64,000 nt of DNA from Lacrimispora defluvii (GTDB taxonomy: Bacteria > Bacillota > Clostridia > Lachnospirales > Lachnospiraceae): positions 1-64,000 of the forward strand of contig JAAOXG010000058.1 of assembly GCA_013036995.1 (NCBI GenBank), written 5' to 3'. This document shows positions 53,165-62,773 of the stretch, piece after piece. Position 1 is the stretch's first letter, and the number at the start of each line of letters is the position of its first letter. The position numbers and the translations under genes were made by a program. Below the pieces are notes generated by a model, which saw only the letters and a list, made by a program, of their open reading frames with translations, ran no database searches and was not told where the DNA came from.

Positions 53165-54485
53165 TCTGATCTCCAGAATAGGCGGATATTGTTAAAGTTG
53201 TAACAAACATTTCTTCCTTTTGCATGAGATTTAATGACCCACCATATTTCTCAGCCAGAGACATCACTATCCCAATTCCCAGACCATGGTGTTTGGAATC
53301 TGCCTTTGATGTTAAAAATCTGTCCCCATCCTTTTTGATTTTTACATTGTAACTATTCTCTATATTAAATATTAAAAAATAATTTGTTCCCATAAATACC
53401 TTTATTTTAACATTACGTTTCCCTGATTCACATCTCTCGGCTGCTTCAATTGCATTATCAAGAAGATTACCAAACATAGAGATCATATCAGCATCGGATA
53501 TAAAATCCAGATTAATATTATTTTCTACAAATAGGGATAACTCTACCTCGTGTTCCTTTGCCTTGGATACACGTTCTGATAAGATAGCATTGAAAACCGG
53601 GTTACTACTATAAATAGCCAGACTTGTTTCTTTTTGAATCTTCCCTTTTAATTCATCAATTATTTCAACAATTTTATTGTTTTCCCCATTTAATGCAAGT
53701 AAACGAAAACTGCTAAAATAAGAATGAACATCATGCATAAAGCATCGATAATGATCATTTATTTTAAGTATATTTTGAAAATGTTCCGTCTCCATATCCC
53801 TTTTTACCGAATACAGTTCTGCATATTTTATTTTGTTCATCATATCAGTATATTTTTCTAATATAATAAAGATTGTAGCATTGGAAAAATATAGTAAAAC
53901 AGCGCCACCAAACATAAATAACTGCACAGAAACAGGTTTCGGAAAATCCATATATAAAAAGCTGCTTGATATCATAAGTGATAAAATAGGTACAATCAAT
54001 AAATACCACGAAAAGACATTATTATTACTGATATTTATTCGTCTCATATATTTCTCTATATACATCAGAAAAAGGTATCCAATAATATATTCAATAGTTA
54101 AAAAATAGATTCCTCCTGCAGTAAACCAGGGTGGGATATAGATCGGGAGATTATGTATAAGCAAGCGATATAAAAGCTCAAACAAAACTTCTCTGCCCCC
54201 CACAAAGGCAAAATAAATAATGGTGTATGCCATTCCATTGGTAAGAGAAACTTTGAACAATAGCATCACATAAATATAATAAACCAAAGGAACTGTGGTA
54301 AAATTAAGAGCAGGACTTCCGATTGCATTAATAAAAAATATTAAAAAAGTTATGATGATTCCATATATAAATCGTTTCCTGGTTATAGTTTTATAAGAAT
54401 AAATAGCAGCAAAAAACCTGCATAACATATAAACATCTGCACCGCAAAATAAAAGCCTGCTTATTGACAACAAATCATTTCCCAT
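53136..54485 (-). CDS. agrC: AgrC-like sensor histidine kinase
   Basis: 449 residues from the ATG at 54485, just after the stop of agrA; an ATG at 54497 would overlap and abut AAGG directly. Six or seven N-terminal membrane segments receive the peptide. The phospho-acceptor His is in HYRCFMHDVHSYFSSF near residue 245-250. The GHKL ATPase domain has NLLDNAIEAAERC and KHHGLGIGIVMSLAEKYGGSLNL. It should sense the AgrD-derived peptide and phosphorylate the response regulator upstream. Confidence 0.9.
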   Translation of the reverse strand: MGNDLLSISRLLFCGADVYMLCRFFAAIYSYKTITRKRFIYGIIITFLIFFINAIGSPALNFTTVPLVYYIYVMLLFKVSLTNGMAYTIIYFAFVGGREVLFELLYRLLIHNLPIYIPPWFTAGGIYFLTIEYIIGYLFLMYIEKYMRRINISNNNVFSWYLLIVPILSLMISSSFLYMDFPKPVSVQLFMFGGAVLLYFSNATIFIILEKYTDMMNKIKYAELYSVKRDMETEHFQNILKINDHYRCFMHDVHSYFSSFRLLALNGENNKIVEIIDELKGKIQKETSLAIYSSNPVFNAILSERVSKAKEHEVELSLFVENNINLDFISDADMISMFGNLLDNAIEAAERCESGKRNVKIKVFMGTNYFLIFNIENSYNVKIKKDGDRFLTSKADSKHHGLGIGIVMSLAEKYGGSLNLMQKEEMFVTTLTISAYSGDQNANFGTQRV

Positions 54486-54486
54486 A

Positions 54487-55263
54487 TCAAATGCCATCCT
54501 TATATTTTGATAACATAAATTCTTCCTTCAGCATATGAAACTCCTGCGCCTTGCTTCTGGTTATCTGAAACATGGTGTCAACATCCTTCAGCCGCAATAT
54601 CTTGCTGGTGCAGTAGATCAAATATTTAAAATTAATAATATAGCTGTCGTGAGGATAGCCAAAACCATATTTTTTAAGGCGTTCGTAAATTGTCTCCAGT
54701 CTTTCTGAAACACGGATATCCGGAACATCACTGCTATCCAGATCTTTTATTCCATAGACTCTGATTGAACTTTCAGAGATATGGACTCTGGTGTTTTTCT
54801 TATATTTTTCAATGTAAACAATATCATCTGCTCTTAGAAACAACCGCTCCCGGTTTACATTGGCAGAAAGCAGGGGTGCCTGTCCCAATTCGATCATTTT
54901 ATCAAGAGAATCCCTTATGTACCGGTCCATAACTTCATCAGTCATATTCTTCATAATATACCGATATGGCTGAACTTCAAAACTACGGGGCGAAGGTTCT
55001 GCAAACCCCGTATAAAAAACCAGTATTACATTATTATCCAGCTGACGAACCCTGACTGCTGTTTCTTCTCCATTCATTTCATTCATCTGAACATCAAGAA
55101 ATATAATAGAAAATCTAATGTTCTTTATCGCTGCCAGAAGACTGATTCCTGAATCATATTCATGAATGCGGAACTTGTCGCTTTCCGGCATGTTTTTTTC
55201 AATTCGTTCTGTTAAACGCTCTCTGTCGCCGATACTATCATCACAAATGGCAATTTCAAACAT
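54487..55263 (-). CDS. agrA: AgrA-like response regulator (receiver plus LytTR)
   Basis: 258 residues. The receiver domain has AICDDSIGDRERL and the phosphorylation Asp in IIFLDVQMNEMNGEE (about residue 57). The C-terminal LytTR DNA-binding domain has DIVYIEKYKKNTRVHI and IRVSERLETIYERLKKYGFGYPHDSYIINFKYL. Domain order and the neighbouring agrC/D/B genes fit AgrA. LytTR proteins bind pairs of direct half-sites about two helical turns apart, as seen at 53127 and 52078. Confidence 0.92.
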   Translation of the reverse strand: MFEIAICDDSIGDRERLTERIEKNMPESDKFRIHEYDSGISLLAAIKNIRFSIIFLDVQMNEMNGEETAVRVRQLDNNVILVFYTGFAEPSPRSFEVQPYRYIMKNMTDEVMDRYIRDSLDKMIELGQAPLLSANVNRERLFLRADDIVYIEKYKKNTRVHISESSIRVYGIKDLDSSDVPDIRVSERLETIYERLKKYGFGYPHDSYIINFKYLIYCTSKILRLKDVDTMFQITRSKAQEFHMLKEEFMLSKYKDGI

Positions 55264-55347
55264 ACTTTTTCCCCTCTTACTAAATTTCTTTCTATTAGAT
55301 ATCGTACTATCTCTCCTATTTTATAAGAAATATGTCAATAATACAAG

Positions 55348-55393
55348 AAAAGGTACCAGAAAAATACAAAATTCATATTTTCCCGGTGCCTTA
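55348..55393 (-). terminator. Terminator of the ABC exporter operon
   Basis: AAGGCACCGGGAAAATA pairs with TATTTTTCTGGTACCTT around an 8-base loop with few mismatches, followed by TTTC on the minus strand. It lies between the exporter operon and agrA. Confidence 0.75.
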
Positions 55394-55411
55394 TTCATAA
55401 TTCCTGCCGAA

Positions 55412-57157
55412 TTATACCGCAAACTGGCTATTGTAAAGCTGAGCATAAAAACCATTTTTTGAAAGGAGATCCTCATGAGTTCCCTGTTCAATAATATGAC
55501 CATCTCTCATGACAAGTATGACATCTGCCTCCTTGATTGTGGAAAGACGATGGGCAACAATAAAACTGGTACGTCCTTCCATCATTTTCGCAAACGCCTT
55601 TTGTATCTTTAATTCCGTCCTTGTATCAATGGATGAAGTCGCCTCATCAAGAATAAGAATCGGCGGCAGGCAGAGCATAACTCTGGCAATGCACAAAAGC
55701 TGCTTCTGTCCCTGGGATAAATTTCCTCCATCTTCAGATATGATTGTATCATAACCCTGAGGCATTCGGGAAATAAAGCTGTGGGCATGGGCCTCTTTTG
55801 CAGCTGTAATGATTTCTTCTTCCGAAGCTTCCGGCTTTCCGTATGCAATATTCTCCCTTATGGTACCTGTCTTTAACCAGGTTTCCTGAAGAACCATTCC
55901 ATATTCAGATCTTAAACTTTTTCTGGTTATGTGCCGCACATCAGTTCCATCAACCTTTATTGTTCCTGCATTGACATCATAAAAACGCATAAGCAGGTTT
56001 ATGACAGTACTTTTTCCGCAGCCTGTGGGGCCAACAATGGCGATCCGCTTTCCCTGCCCTGCATGAAGATTCATATCTTCAATCAGAGGTACACTGGGAT
56101 TGTAGGAGAAGTCAACATGCTCCAGTACCACCTCACCCTTTGCATCATTCAGTACAATCGCATTGGTATCATCCGGTACTTCTATCTCTTCATCAATTAA
56201 TTCAAATACCCTGGCCGCAGAAGCAAGTGCGTTCTGAAGCTCTGTTATCACGCCTGAAATCTCATTAAACGGTTTCGTATACTGATTGGCATAACTTAGA
56301 AAGCTGGACAGCTGGCCCACTGATAAAACGCCATTGACTGCGGCAAATGCTCCTGCAATTCCTACACACGCATATACAAGGCTGTTTACAAACCGGGTTG
56401 CCGGATTTGTGATGGAGGAGAAAAATGTCGCTTTCAGTCCCCATATACGAAGATCTTCATTGATGGCTTTAAATTTTTTCTGGGCTTCGTCTTCATAAGC
56501 AAAGGCTTTCACCACCTTCTGATTGCCTAACATCTCTTCCACCAGTGAAGTCAGCTCTCCCCTGGTCTGAGACTGCATCCGGAACATACTGTAGGTTCTT
56601 TTTGCAATAAAGCTGGCCACAAACAGGGACAGCGGTGTAACAAGCACAACCAAGGCAGCAATTACCGGATTAATAAAAAACATAAAAAACAATGTTCCAA
56701 GGATTGTTAAAACTCCAGTGAAAAGCTGGGTAAATCCCATGAGCAGACCGTCTGAAAACTGGTCAATATCAGCAATGATTCTGCTGATGATATCACCATG
56801 TGCATGGGAATCTATATACTTTAAAGGAAGAATCTCCAGTTTGTTAAATGCCTGGGTTCTGATATCCTTTACCACACGGTAGGTGATCTGATTGTTGATG
56901 TGGCTCATAACCCACTGTGCTGAAGCAGTAACCAGTACAACAACAGCAATCTGCATAAGTATCATACCCATGGTGCTAAAGTCTACCTCTCCTGCACCTA
57001 CAATACAGTCAATTGCACGTCCTATTAATATAGGAACATACAAAGTGAAAACCACGGTGAGAAATGCGCAGAACAGGGAGGCCATAACACTCCATTTATA
57101 CTTTGCAATCTTATTTAAAATCCGTTTAATTGTGGACTTGTGCTTTTTTATATTCAT
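55412..57157 (-). CDS. ABC exporter half-transporter (second gene of a heterodimer)
   Basis: 581 residues from the ATG at 57157 (AAGGAGG upstream). Six membrane helices in the first 310 residues. In the nucleotide-binding domain Walker A is VGPTGCGKST, signature NLSQGQKQL, Walker B LILDEATSSID (with the catalytic Glu), and H-loop VAHRLS. It starts 2 bases after the stop of its partner. Similar pairs export lipids or drugs (BmrCD / LmrCD type). Only this subunit has the complete catalytic Glu, so the dimer probably has one degenerate site. Confidence 0.92.
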   Translation of the reverse strand: MNIKKHKSTIKRILNKIAKYKWSVMASLFCAFLTVVFTLYVPILIGRAIDCIVGAGEVDFSTMGMILMQIAVVVLVTASAQWVMSHINNQITYRVVKDIRTQAFNKLEILPLKYIDSHAHGDIISRIIADIDQFSDGLLMGFTQLFTGVLTILGTLFFMFFINPVIAALVVLVTPLSLFVASFIAKRTYSMFRMQSQTRGELTSLVEEMLGNQKVVKAFAYEDEAQKKFKAINEDLRIWGLKATFFSSITNPATRFVNSLVYACVGIAGAFAAVNGVLSVGQLSSFLSYANQYTKPFNEISGVITELQNALASAARVFELIDEEIEVPDDTNAIVLNDAKGEVVLEHVDFSYNPSVPLIEDMNLHAGQGKRIAIVGPTGCGKSTVINLLMRFYDVNAGTIKVDGTDVRHITRKSLRSEYGMVLQETWLKTGTIRENIAYGKPEASEEEIITAAKEAHAHSFISRMPQGYDTIISEDGGNLSQGQKQLLCIARVMLCLPPILILDEATSSIDTRTELKIQKAFAKMMEGRTSFIVAHRLSTIKEADVILVMRDGHIIEQGTHEDLLSKNGFYAQLYNSQFAV

Positions 57158-57158
57158 A

Positions 57159-58889
57159 TTACTGCACCTCCTTCTCAGACAGCTGGGAAAGGCAGATTTC
57201 ACGGTAGACTTCACAGGATTCCATTAAATCACCATGCTTTCCGCAGCCTGCCATCTGTCCGTCGTCTAAAACGACGATTCGGTCTGCATTTCTGATTGTG
57301 GAAGCTCTCTGGGATACCAAAAATACTGTCATGTCCTTTGTTTCTTCTTTGATTGCCTTACGAAGTCGGGCATCTGTGGCAAAATCCAGGGCGGAAGCGC
57401 TGTCATCTAAAATAAGAATCTGGGGATCTTTGACTACTGCTCTGGCAATGGTAAGACGCTGACGCTGCCCTCCGGATAAGTTCTTACCACCTGCCTCTAT
57501 AATAAAGTCAAGTCCTTCGCCCTTCTCATCCACAAAATCCTTCGCCTGGGCAATGGTAAGAGCACGATAGATCTCTTCATCAGAAGCATCTCTTTTTCCC
57601 CACTGCATGTTTTCCCTGATGCTTCCTTTAAATAATACGGCTCTTTGAGGAACGATTCCAACCATATTTCTCAGCTGGCTGAGAGGATAATTTTTAACAT
57701 CAATCCCTCCCACTTTAACATTTCCCTTAGATACATCATAAAATCGGGGAATTAAATTTACCAGTGTGGTTTTACCCGAACCGGTTCCGCCTATAATTCC
57801 AATTGTTTCACCTTTCATAACCTGAAATTCAATTCCGGCCAGAGATTCTGCTTTTGCACCCTGATAAAAAAGGCTGACGTTATCAAACTCCACCTTGGGT
57901 ACATCTGCTTCTTCCTTCACAATATCGTGATTTGTTTCCCTGATTCCCGGTTCCATGGAAAATACAGAGCTGATCCGGTTGGCACAGGCCAGCGCTTTTG
58001 ATATGGTGATAATCAAGTTTGCCAGTTTGACCAGTTCCACCAGAATCTGGGACATATAATTCACCAGAGCCACCACCTGACCCTGGGTGATGATACCTGA
58101 TTCAACCCGGTTTGCACCAGTGTTAATCAGAACTATGATTGCAAGGTTAATAATGACATAAGTAAGTGGATTCATCAGTGCAGAGATCTTTCCTACAAAC
58201 ACCTGAAATTTTACCAGCATGCCGTTTTCTTCATCAAACCGGCTGATTTCATCATTCTGACGGTTAAAGGCACGAATTACACGGACTCCGCCTAAATTTT
58301 CTCTTGCAGTCAGTAAAACCCGGTCCAGCTGTTTTTGTACCTTCTTATATAAAGGCATACTTATCATCATAATGCCAAATACTACAACAGAAAGTACAGG
58401 TATGGAAACCACAAATATAAGAGCAGCCTTAAAATCTATGGTAAATGCCATGATCATTGCACCGAATACCACAAAGGGGGAACGAAGAAACAACCGTAAG
58501 AACAGATTGACCCCTGATTGAACCTGATTCACATCGCTGGTCATTCGTGTAATCAGAGTTGCAGTCCCTACGGTATCAATTTCCTGATAAGACAGACTGT
58601 TAATATGGGCAAATAAATCATCTCTCAGTGAGGTACCAAATCCGGCTGCTGCCTTTGCTGCGAAGTACTGGGCAGTAATGGAGCAGGCAAGCCCTATAAT
58701 GCCTAACAGCACCAGCAATCCGCCCATAGAAAGAATGAAGTGCAGATCGTGATTCTTAATTCCAATATCAATAACTCTGGCCATAACCAAAGGCACTAAA
58801 AGCTCAAAGCTGGCCTCCAGAAGTTTAAACAAAGGCCCCAGAATACTTTCAAGCTTATACTCATTTAGATATTTAAGGAGCTTTTTCAT
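57159..58889 (-). CDS. ABC exporter half-transporter (first gene of a heterodimer)
   Basis: 576 residues. Six membrane helices are followed by an ATPase with Walker A IGGTGSGKTT, signature NLSGGQRQR, Walker B ILILDDSASALDF and switch VSQRAST. The Walker B has Asp (DDS) where Glu is expected, and the H-loop His is Gln (VSQR), so its site is degenerate as in BmrC-like subunits. It is the first gene behind the divergent promoter shared with the LysR regulator, and its partner follows immediately. Confidence 0.93.
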   Translation of the reverse strand: MKKLLKYLNEYKLESILGPLFKLLEASFELLVPLVMARVIDIGIKNHDLHFILSMGGLLVLLGIIGLACSITAQYFAAKAAAGFGTSLRDDLFAHINSLSYQEIDTVGTATLITRMTSDVNQVQSGVNLFLRLFLRSPFVVFGAMIMAFTIDFKAALIFVVSIPVLSVVVFGIMMISMPLYKKVQKQLDRVLLTARENLGGVRVIRAFNRQNDEISRFDEENGMLVKFQVFVGKISALMNPLTYVIINLAIIVLINTGANRVESGIITQGQVVALVNYMSQILVELVKLANLIITISKALACANRISSVFSMEPGIRETNHDIVKEEADVPKVEFDNVSLFYQGAKAESLAGIEFQVMKGETIGIIGGTGSGKTTLVNLIPRFYDVSKGNVKVGGIDVKNYPLSQLRNMVGIVPQRAVLFKGSIRENMQWGKRDASDEEIYRALTIAQAKDFVDEKGEGLDFIIEAGGKNLSGGQRQRLTIARAVVKDPQILILDDSASALDFATDARLRKAIKEETKDMTVFLVSQRASTIRNADRIVVLDDGQMAGCGKHGDLMESCEVYREICLSQLSEKEVQ

Positions 58890-58930
58890 TTCCCTTTTCC
58901 TCCGTAATCAATACTTTTTCAGAATAATGC

Positions 58931-58967
58931 CTTGTATTATTATACCATTTTGATATAATAATACAAG
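58931..58967. promoter_or_regulatory. Perfect 14-base inverted repeat holding two overlapping, opposed promoters
   Basis: CTTGTATTATTATA, 9 bases, TATAATAATACAAG. On plus, TTGTAT (58932) and TATAAT (58954) are 16 bases apart and serve the LysR gene. On minus, the same arms read as TTGTAT and TATAAT, again 16 bases apart, and serve the ABC exporter. The two promoters therefore occupy the same DNA and cannot be used together. The symmetry also suits a LysR-type or dimeric operator. Confidence 0.75.
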
Positions 58968-59004
58968 TACAATTTGAAAATCTTATGAATAGAGGATGTA
59001 CCAT

Positions 59005-59892
59005 ATGGTTCCGATTAATTCAAAACAGCTTTATTATTTTACAGTCATTTCAGAAACCGGAAGTTTCACAGCTGCCGCAAAAAAACTGGGAATATCCCAG
59101 CCGCCTTTAAGCAAGCAGATCATGCTTTTGGAAGAGGAATTGGGAGTTAAACTTTTTGAACGGGGAGCGAAAAAAACAGAGCTTACAGAAGCAGGCACTT
59201 ATTTATATTTTAAAGCAAGAGATATTTTATCTCTGATGGACTCCGTATCAGAAGATTTAAAACACTTCCCCTCTTCTGCCAGAGGCCTTTTAAAGCTGGG
59301 TGTCATCTCTTCAGCGGGAACAGTTCTTGTGGATTTTCTGAAACATTTTACAGCCGATTATCCAGGTGTCCGGTTTGAAGTGACAGAGGGAAACACCTAT
59401 GAACTGCTGGAGAAGATGAAAAACGGACTGGTTGAGTGTTCTATTATAAGGACACCTTTTAATCCGGAAGGGCTGGAATGTGTTTACGGTAAGAAAGAAC
59501 CGATTATGGCAGTTGGAATTCCAGAATTTTTTCCGGAGATATCAGATGACAAAGTAAGCATCACCGGATTAACGGGAAAGCCTCTGATTTATTACCGGAG
59601 ATTTGATTCCATCATATCTCTTGCATTTCAAAACAGCGGCATAGAACCGGATATATTCTGCCGTAATGACGATGCAAGAACCTGTCTTCAATGGGCAAAA
59701 GCCGGACTGGGGATCGCACTGGTGCCCCAATCCATCTGTGATATCAGAGTGCAGGATAACCTTATGTTTAAGGAGATTGATTCTCCTGATACAGTCACTC
59801 AGATTGCAGCAGTCTATAAAAAAAATGGCTACGTTTCAAACATAGCCAGAGAATTTGTAAACAGTTTTGGTTGTCAGAACGGTATGCTTTAA
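59005..59892 (+). CDS. LysR-family regulator divergent from the ABC exporter
   Basis: 295 residues from the ATG at 59005, since GAGG lies 9 bases upstream (the earlier ATG at 58996 is too near). The winged helix is GSFTAAAKKLGISQPPLSKQIMLLEEELGVKLFERG, and the sensor domain begins near residue 90 (GLLKLGVISSAGTVLVDFL). Its location suggests that it controls the exporter. It shares the inverted-repeat promoter. Confidence 0.92.
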   Translation: MVPINSKQLYYFTVISETGSFTAAAKKLGISQPPLSKQIMLLEEELGVKLFERGAKKTELTEAGTYLYFKARDILSLMDSVSEDLKHFPSSARGLLKLGVISSAGTVLVDFLKHFTADYPGVRFEVTEGNTYELLEKMKNGLVECSIIRTPFNPEGLECVYGKKEPIMAVGIPEFFPEISDDKVSITGLTGKPLIYYRRFDSIISLAFQNSGIEPDIFCRNDDARTCLQWAKAGLGIALVPQSICDIRVQDNLMFKEIDSPDTVTQIAAVYKKNGYVSNIAREFVNSFGCQNGML

Positions 59893-60779
59893 TCAAACAG
59901 GCTTAACTGGGTTATCTGATAGTTTTTTTTATAAGCGTGAATGATATCCGGCATTTTATACAGAATCCTGCTGCGCTCACACTCTTCAGAAAATATCTTC
60001 CATAATTTACGCGCTTTGGGACTGGTACAATGATAATTATTCTTATACTGTTTCATATATTTTTCGTCAAGATGTTCCCCGGGAAACAACTCCCTTAAGC
60101 GGTCGTAATACCATTCTCTTTGATTGTTACGAAGTGTGACCCCAAAAGCCGGATAGATAAAATCGGCACCGGCTTCTTTTGCAGCATTTATGATTGAACG
60201 TATATTCTCCTCATGATCCTCTAAAAAGGGAAGCACTGGCATGAGGAGAATTCCAGCAAACAGCCCCCGGTCCTTTAACGCTGCAATTAAAGACAACCGG
60301 TCAGAGGGTCTGGAGACTCTTGGTTCTATCTTAGCCGCCAGAGCATCGTCAGTGGTTGTAACAGTAACCTTTAACAATACAGGAGAATGATCTGCTATAC
60401 TTTCCAGTATATCAATGTCTCTGTTCAGCAGATTGCTTTTTGTGGCAATTGCTGCACCGAAACCAAAGGCATCAATCAATTCCAGAGCATGTCTGGTAAG
60501 TTCCAGTTCCTTTTCCAGCGGATTATAAGGATCACTCATAGCCCCAGTGCCCACCACTCCGTTTTTTACCTTTCGTCTTAAATCATCCCGGATAATCCGC
60601 AGGGCATCCTCTTTGACCCGAACCTGATCAAACCGGTCTATTCCATAACAGTCCGAACGGCTGTCACAGTAAATACACCCATGGCTGCAGCCCCTGTAAA
60701 TATTCATGTTATAATCAATCCCGAACCACCCGGAATCCTTTGTTTTTGTTACAATTGTTTTTGCAGGAATGAGTTCCAT
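59889..60779 (-). CDS. SPL-family radical SAM protein
   Basis: 296 residues from the ATG at 60779 (GAGAGG 8 bases upstream); another ATG at 60842 has no site. The radical SAM cluster is CSHGCIYC. After it come CDSRSDCYG and GAMSDPYNPLEKEL, followed by TKSNLLNRDIDIL and VTTTDDALAAKIEP. The family is related to spore photoproduct lyase, but most members, including this type, have no proven activity. The stop overlaps the convergent LysR stop by 4 bases. Confidence 0.88.
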   Translation of the reverse strand: MELIPAKTIVTKTKDSGWFGIDYNMNIYRGCSHGCIYCDSRSDCYGIDRFDQVRVKEDALRIIRDDLRRKVKNGVVGTGAMSDPYNPLEKELELTRHALELIDAFGFGAAIATKSNLLNRDIDILESIADHSPVLLKVTVTTTDDALAAKIEPRVSRPSDRLSLIAALKDRGLFAGILLMPVLPFLEDHEENIRSIINAAKEAGADFIYPAFGVTLRNNQREWYYDRLRELFPGEHLDEKYMKQYKNNYHCTSPKARKLWKIFSEECERSRILYKMPDIIHAYKKNYQITQLSLFD

Positions 60780-60882
60780 GCATCCGTCCTCTCTTTCTTT
60801 TTCTGCCAAAAAGGTGATCCCTTGATATTTTCTTTCTGCCATGTTAATATGCTTATACGAGATAAGAAGGGAAGAGTTTATT

Positions 60883-61713
60883 ATGATACGTTTGTTATTG
60901 CGCTGCAAGCAGATATATGACAAATTTACCAGAGATGAAATGACTGTCTATGCAGCACAGGCATCATTTTTTACCATAATTGCTGCTTTTCCGTTTATTA
61001 TGCTGTTATTAGCAATGATTCAGTTTATCCCATCTATTACAAAAGCAAACCTGCTGCAGGTTTTAATCACAATCATTCCAAGCACCTTAGAGATTGACAG
61101 CGTCATCGTTACCGTAATTGAAGACCTTTATACTCATACGCCTGCGGCAATTTTATCTGCCACTGCCATTGCCGCGATCTGGTCTGCCTCCAGAGGCATG
61201 TTGAGCATAGAGCGCGGATTAAACCGGGTTTTCGGCCAGGAAAACAAGCGGAGCTATCTAATGACCCGTTTTGTCTGTGCCTGTTATACGGTTGTATTCA
61301 TTATCATCTGTCTTCTGACGCTTGTACTTCTGGTACTGGGAGGTTCCATACAGTCATTTATGAACCACCATTTTCCTATCCTTGGTGAGATCACCCGATA
61401 TGTTATCAGCTTTCGCACCATGCTTTTATTTATACTAACCTTGTGTTTTGCCATGCTTTATACCTATGTACCTGAAAAGAAACAGCAATTTATGAAGCAG
61501 CTCCCGGGTGCCGTCTTTTCTACCCTTGGCTGGATCGGTTTCTCCTTTGCTTTTTCTATCTATTTTAGTAACTTCAGTAACTATTCAGTGATGTACGGAA
61601 GCCTGACTGCCATCGTCCTTTTGATGTTATGGCTTTATTCCTGCATCTCCATCCTGTTTTTCGGAGCCGAAATCAATTATTATTATTCAGAGTACTGGAA
61701 GGATGGAACATAA
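60883..61713 (+). CDS. YihY/BrkB-family inner-membrane protein
   Basis: 276 residues from the ATG at 60883 (AAGGGAAGAG upstream). Six membrane segments. Family motifs are DEMTVYAAQASFFTIIAAFPFIMLLLAMI near the N terminus, AIWSASRGMLSIERGLNRVFG, and GSLTAIVLLMLWLYSCISILFFGAEINYYYSE at the end. The function is not known; it is not RNase BN in spite of older names. It is divergent from the radical SAM gene. Confidence 0.92.
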   Translation: MIRLLLRCKQIYDKFTRDEMTVYAAQASFFTIIAAFPFIMLLLAMIQFIPSITKANLLQVLITIIPSTLEIDSVIVTVIEDLYTHTPAAILSATAIAAIWSASRGMLSIERGLNRVFGQENKRSYLMTRFVCACYTVVFIIICLLTLVLLVLGGSIQSFMNHHFPILGEITRYVISFRTMLLFILTLCFAMLYTYVPEKKQQFMKQLPGAVFSTLGWIGFSFAFSIYFSNFSNYSVMYGSLTAIVLLMLWLYSCISILFFGAEINYYYSEYWKDGT

Positions 61714-61719
61714 CTTAGG

Positions 61720-61755
61720 AAAGCCAGTGATTCCCTTAAGAATCCCTGGCTTTTT
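61720..61755. terminator. Two-way terminator between the YihY gene and cysK
   Basis: AAAGCCAGTGATTC pairs with GAATCCCTGGCTTT, one mismatch, followed by T's on plus; the mirror run suits minus. Confidence 0.85.
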
Positions 61756-61767
61756 AATACGGGCGAT

Positions 61768-62697
61768 CTAAGAAAAAAGGGGCGTTGACAAATATCTGTC
61801 ACCTGTGTCAGGAAGTAGCACTACGATTGTTTTGCCTTGGAATTCAGGCCGTTTGGCTACTTCTTTCGCAGCCCATACAGCTGCGGCAGAGGAGATACCC
61901 ACAAGAATTCCTTCTGTCTTAGCGATCTCTTTTCCGGTTTCATATGCATCGTTATTCTCTACCGGTATAATCTCATCGTATACATCCCTGTTGAGTACGG
62001 TCGGAACAAAACCAGCTCCAATTCCCTGGATTCCATGAGGGCCTGGCTTTCCGCCTGAAAGTATGGGTGATCCTGCCGGTTCCACTCCAATAATCCTTAT
62101 GTCCGGGTTCTTGTCTTTTAAAAATTCCCCAACACCAGTGATTGTTCCTCCAGTACCTATTCCTGCAACAAATACATCGACTTTTCCGTCTGTATCCGCC
62201 CATATTTCAGGTCCGGTTGTTTCGCGGTGTATTCTTGGATTAGCTGGATTATCAAACTGCCCCATAATAACCGAACCTTCTATCTCCTTTTGCAGCTCTT
62301 CTGCTTTTTCAATTGCGCCTCTCATACCTTTTGTTCCTTCTGTAAGCACTATTTCAGCCCCATACGCTTTTAAAAGATTCCTTCTTTCTACACTCATGGT
62401 CTCTGGCATAGTAAGGATTGCGCGGTAGCCTTTCATGGCAGCAATGCTGGCAATTCCAATCCCGGTATTCCCGGAAGTAGGTTCAATAATGGTGGCACCT
62501 GTTTTAATCGTACCATTTTTTTCTCCAGCCTCAATCATGGCTAATGCTGCTCTGTCTTTCACACTGCCTGCCGGATTAAAATATTCCAGCTTTGCAATGA
62601 CACAAGCTTTCAGCTCATGCTTCCTTTCATAATTGGAAAGTTCCAGCAAAGGAGTATTGCCAATGAGTTCCATAGCACTTGTTTTGATATTTCCCAT
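61768..62697 (-). CDS. cysK: Cysteine synthase A (O-acetylserine sulfhydrylase)
   Basis: 309 residues from the ATG at 62697 (GAGG 6 bases upstream). The PLP lysine is in NPAGSVKDRAALAM at about residue 45, the substrate loop PTSGNTGIGIA follows, and the PLP phosphate loop GIGTGGTITGVG and C-terminal GISSAAAVWAA are clear. It makes cysteine from O-acetylserine and sulfide. It stands alone; no cysE or T-box is visible upstream. Confidence 0.96.
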   Translation of the reverse strand: MGNIKTSAMELIGNTPLLELSNYERKHELKACVIAKLEYFNPAGSVKDRAALAMIEAGEKNGTIKTGATIIEPTSGNTGIGIASIAAMKGYRAILTMPETMSVERRNLLKAYGAEIVLTEGTKGMRGAIEKAEELQKEIEGSVIMGQFDNPANPRIHRETTGPEIWADTDGKVDVFVAGIGTGGTITGVGEFLKDKNPDIRIIGVEPAGSPILSGGKPGPHGIQGIGAGFVPTVLNRDVYDEIIPVENNDAYETGKEIAKTEGILVGISSAAAVWAAKEVAKRPEFQGKTIVVLLPDTGDRYLSTPLFS

Positions 62698-62773
62698 AAT
62701 CAACCTCTTTTCTCATACGTCTATAAATGCCCCGTATGTGTCCTGATTATATTTTATCTGCAGGCATGTATTA

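Noticed and set aside
49686-55263. A prophage remnant containing the spike gene
   Set aside because: There is no integrase, terminase, capsid, portal, tail tube or lysis gene, and the partners are a membrane protein and agr genes; a phage origin of the spike itself is still possible.
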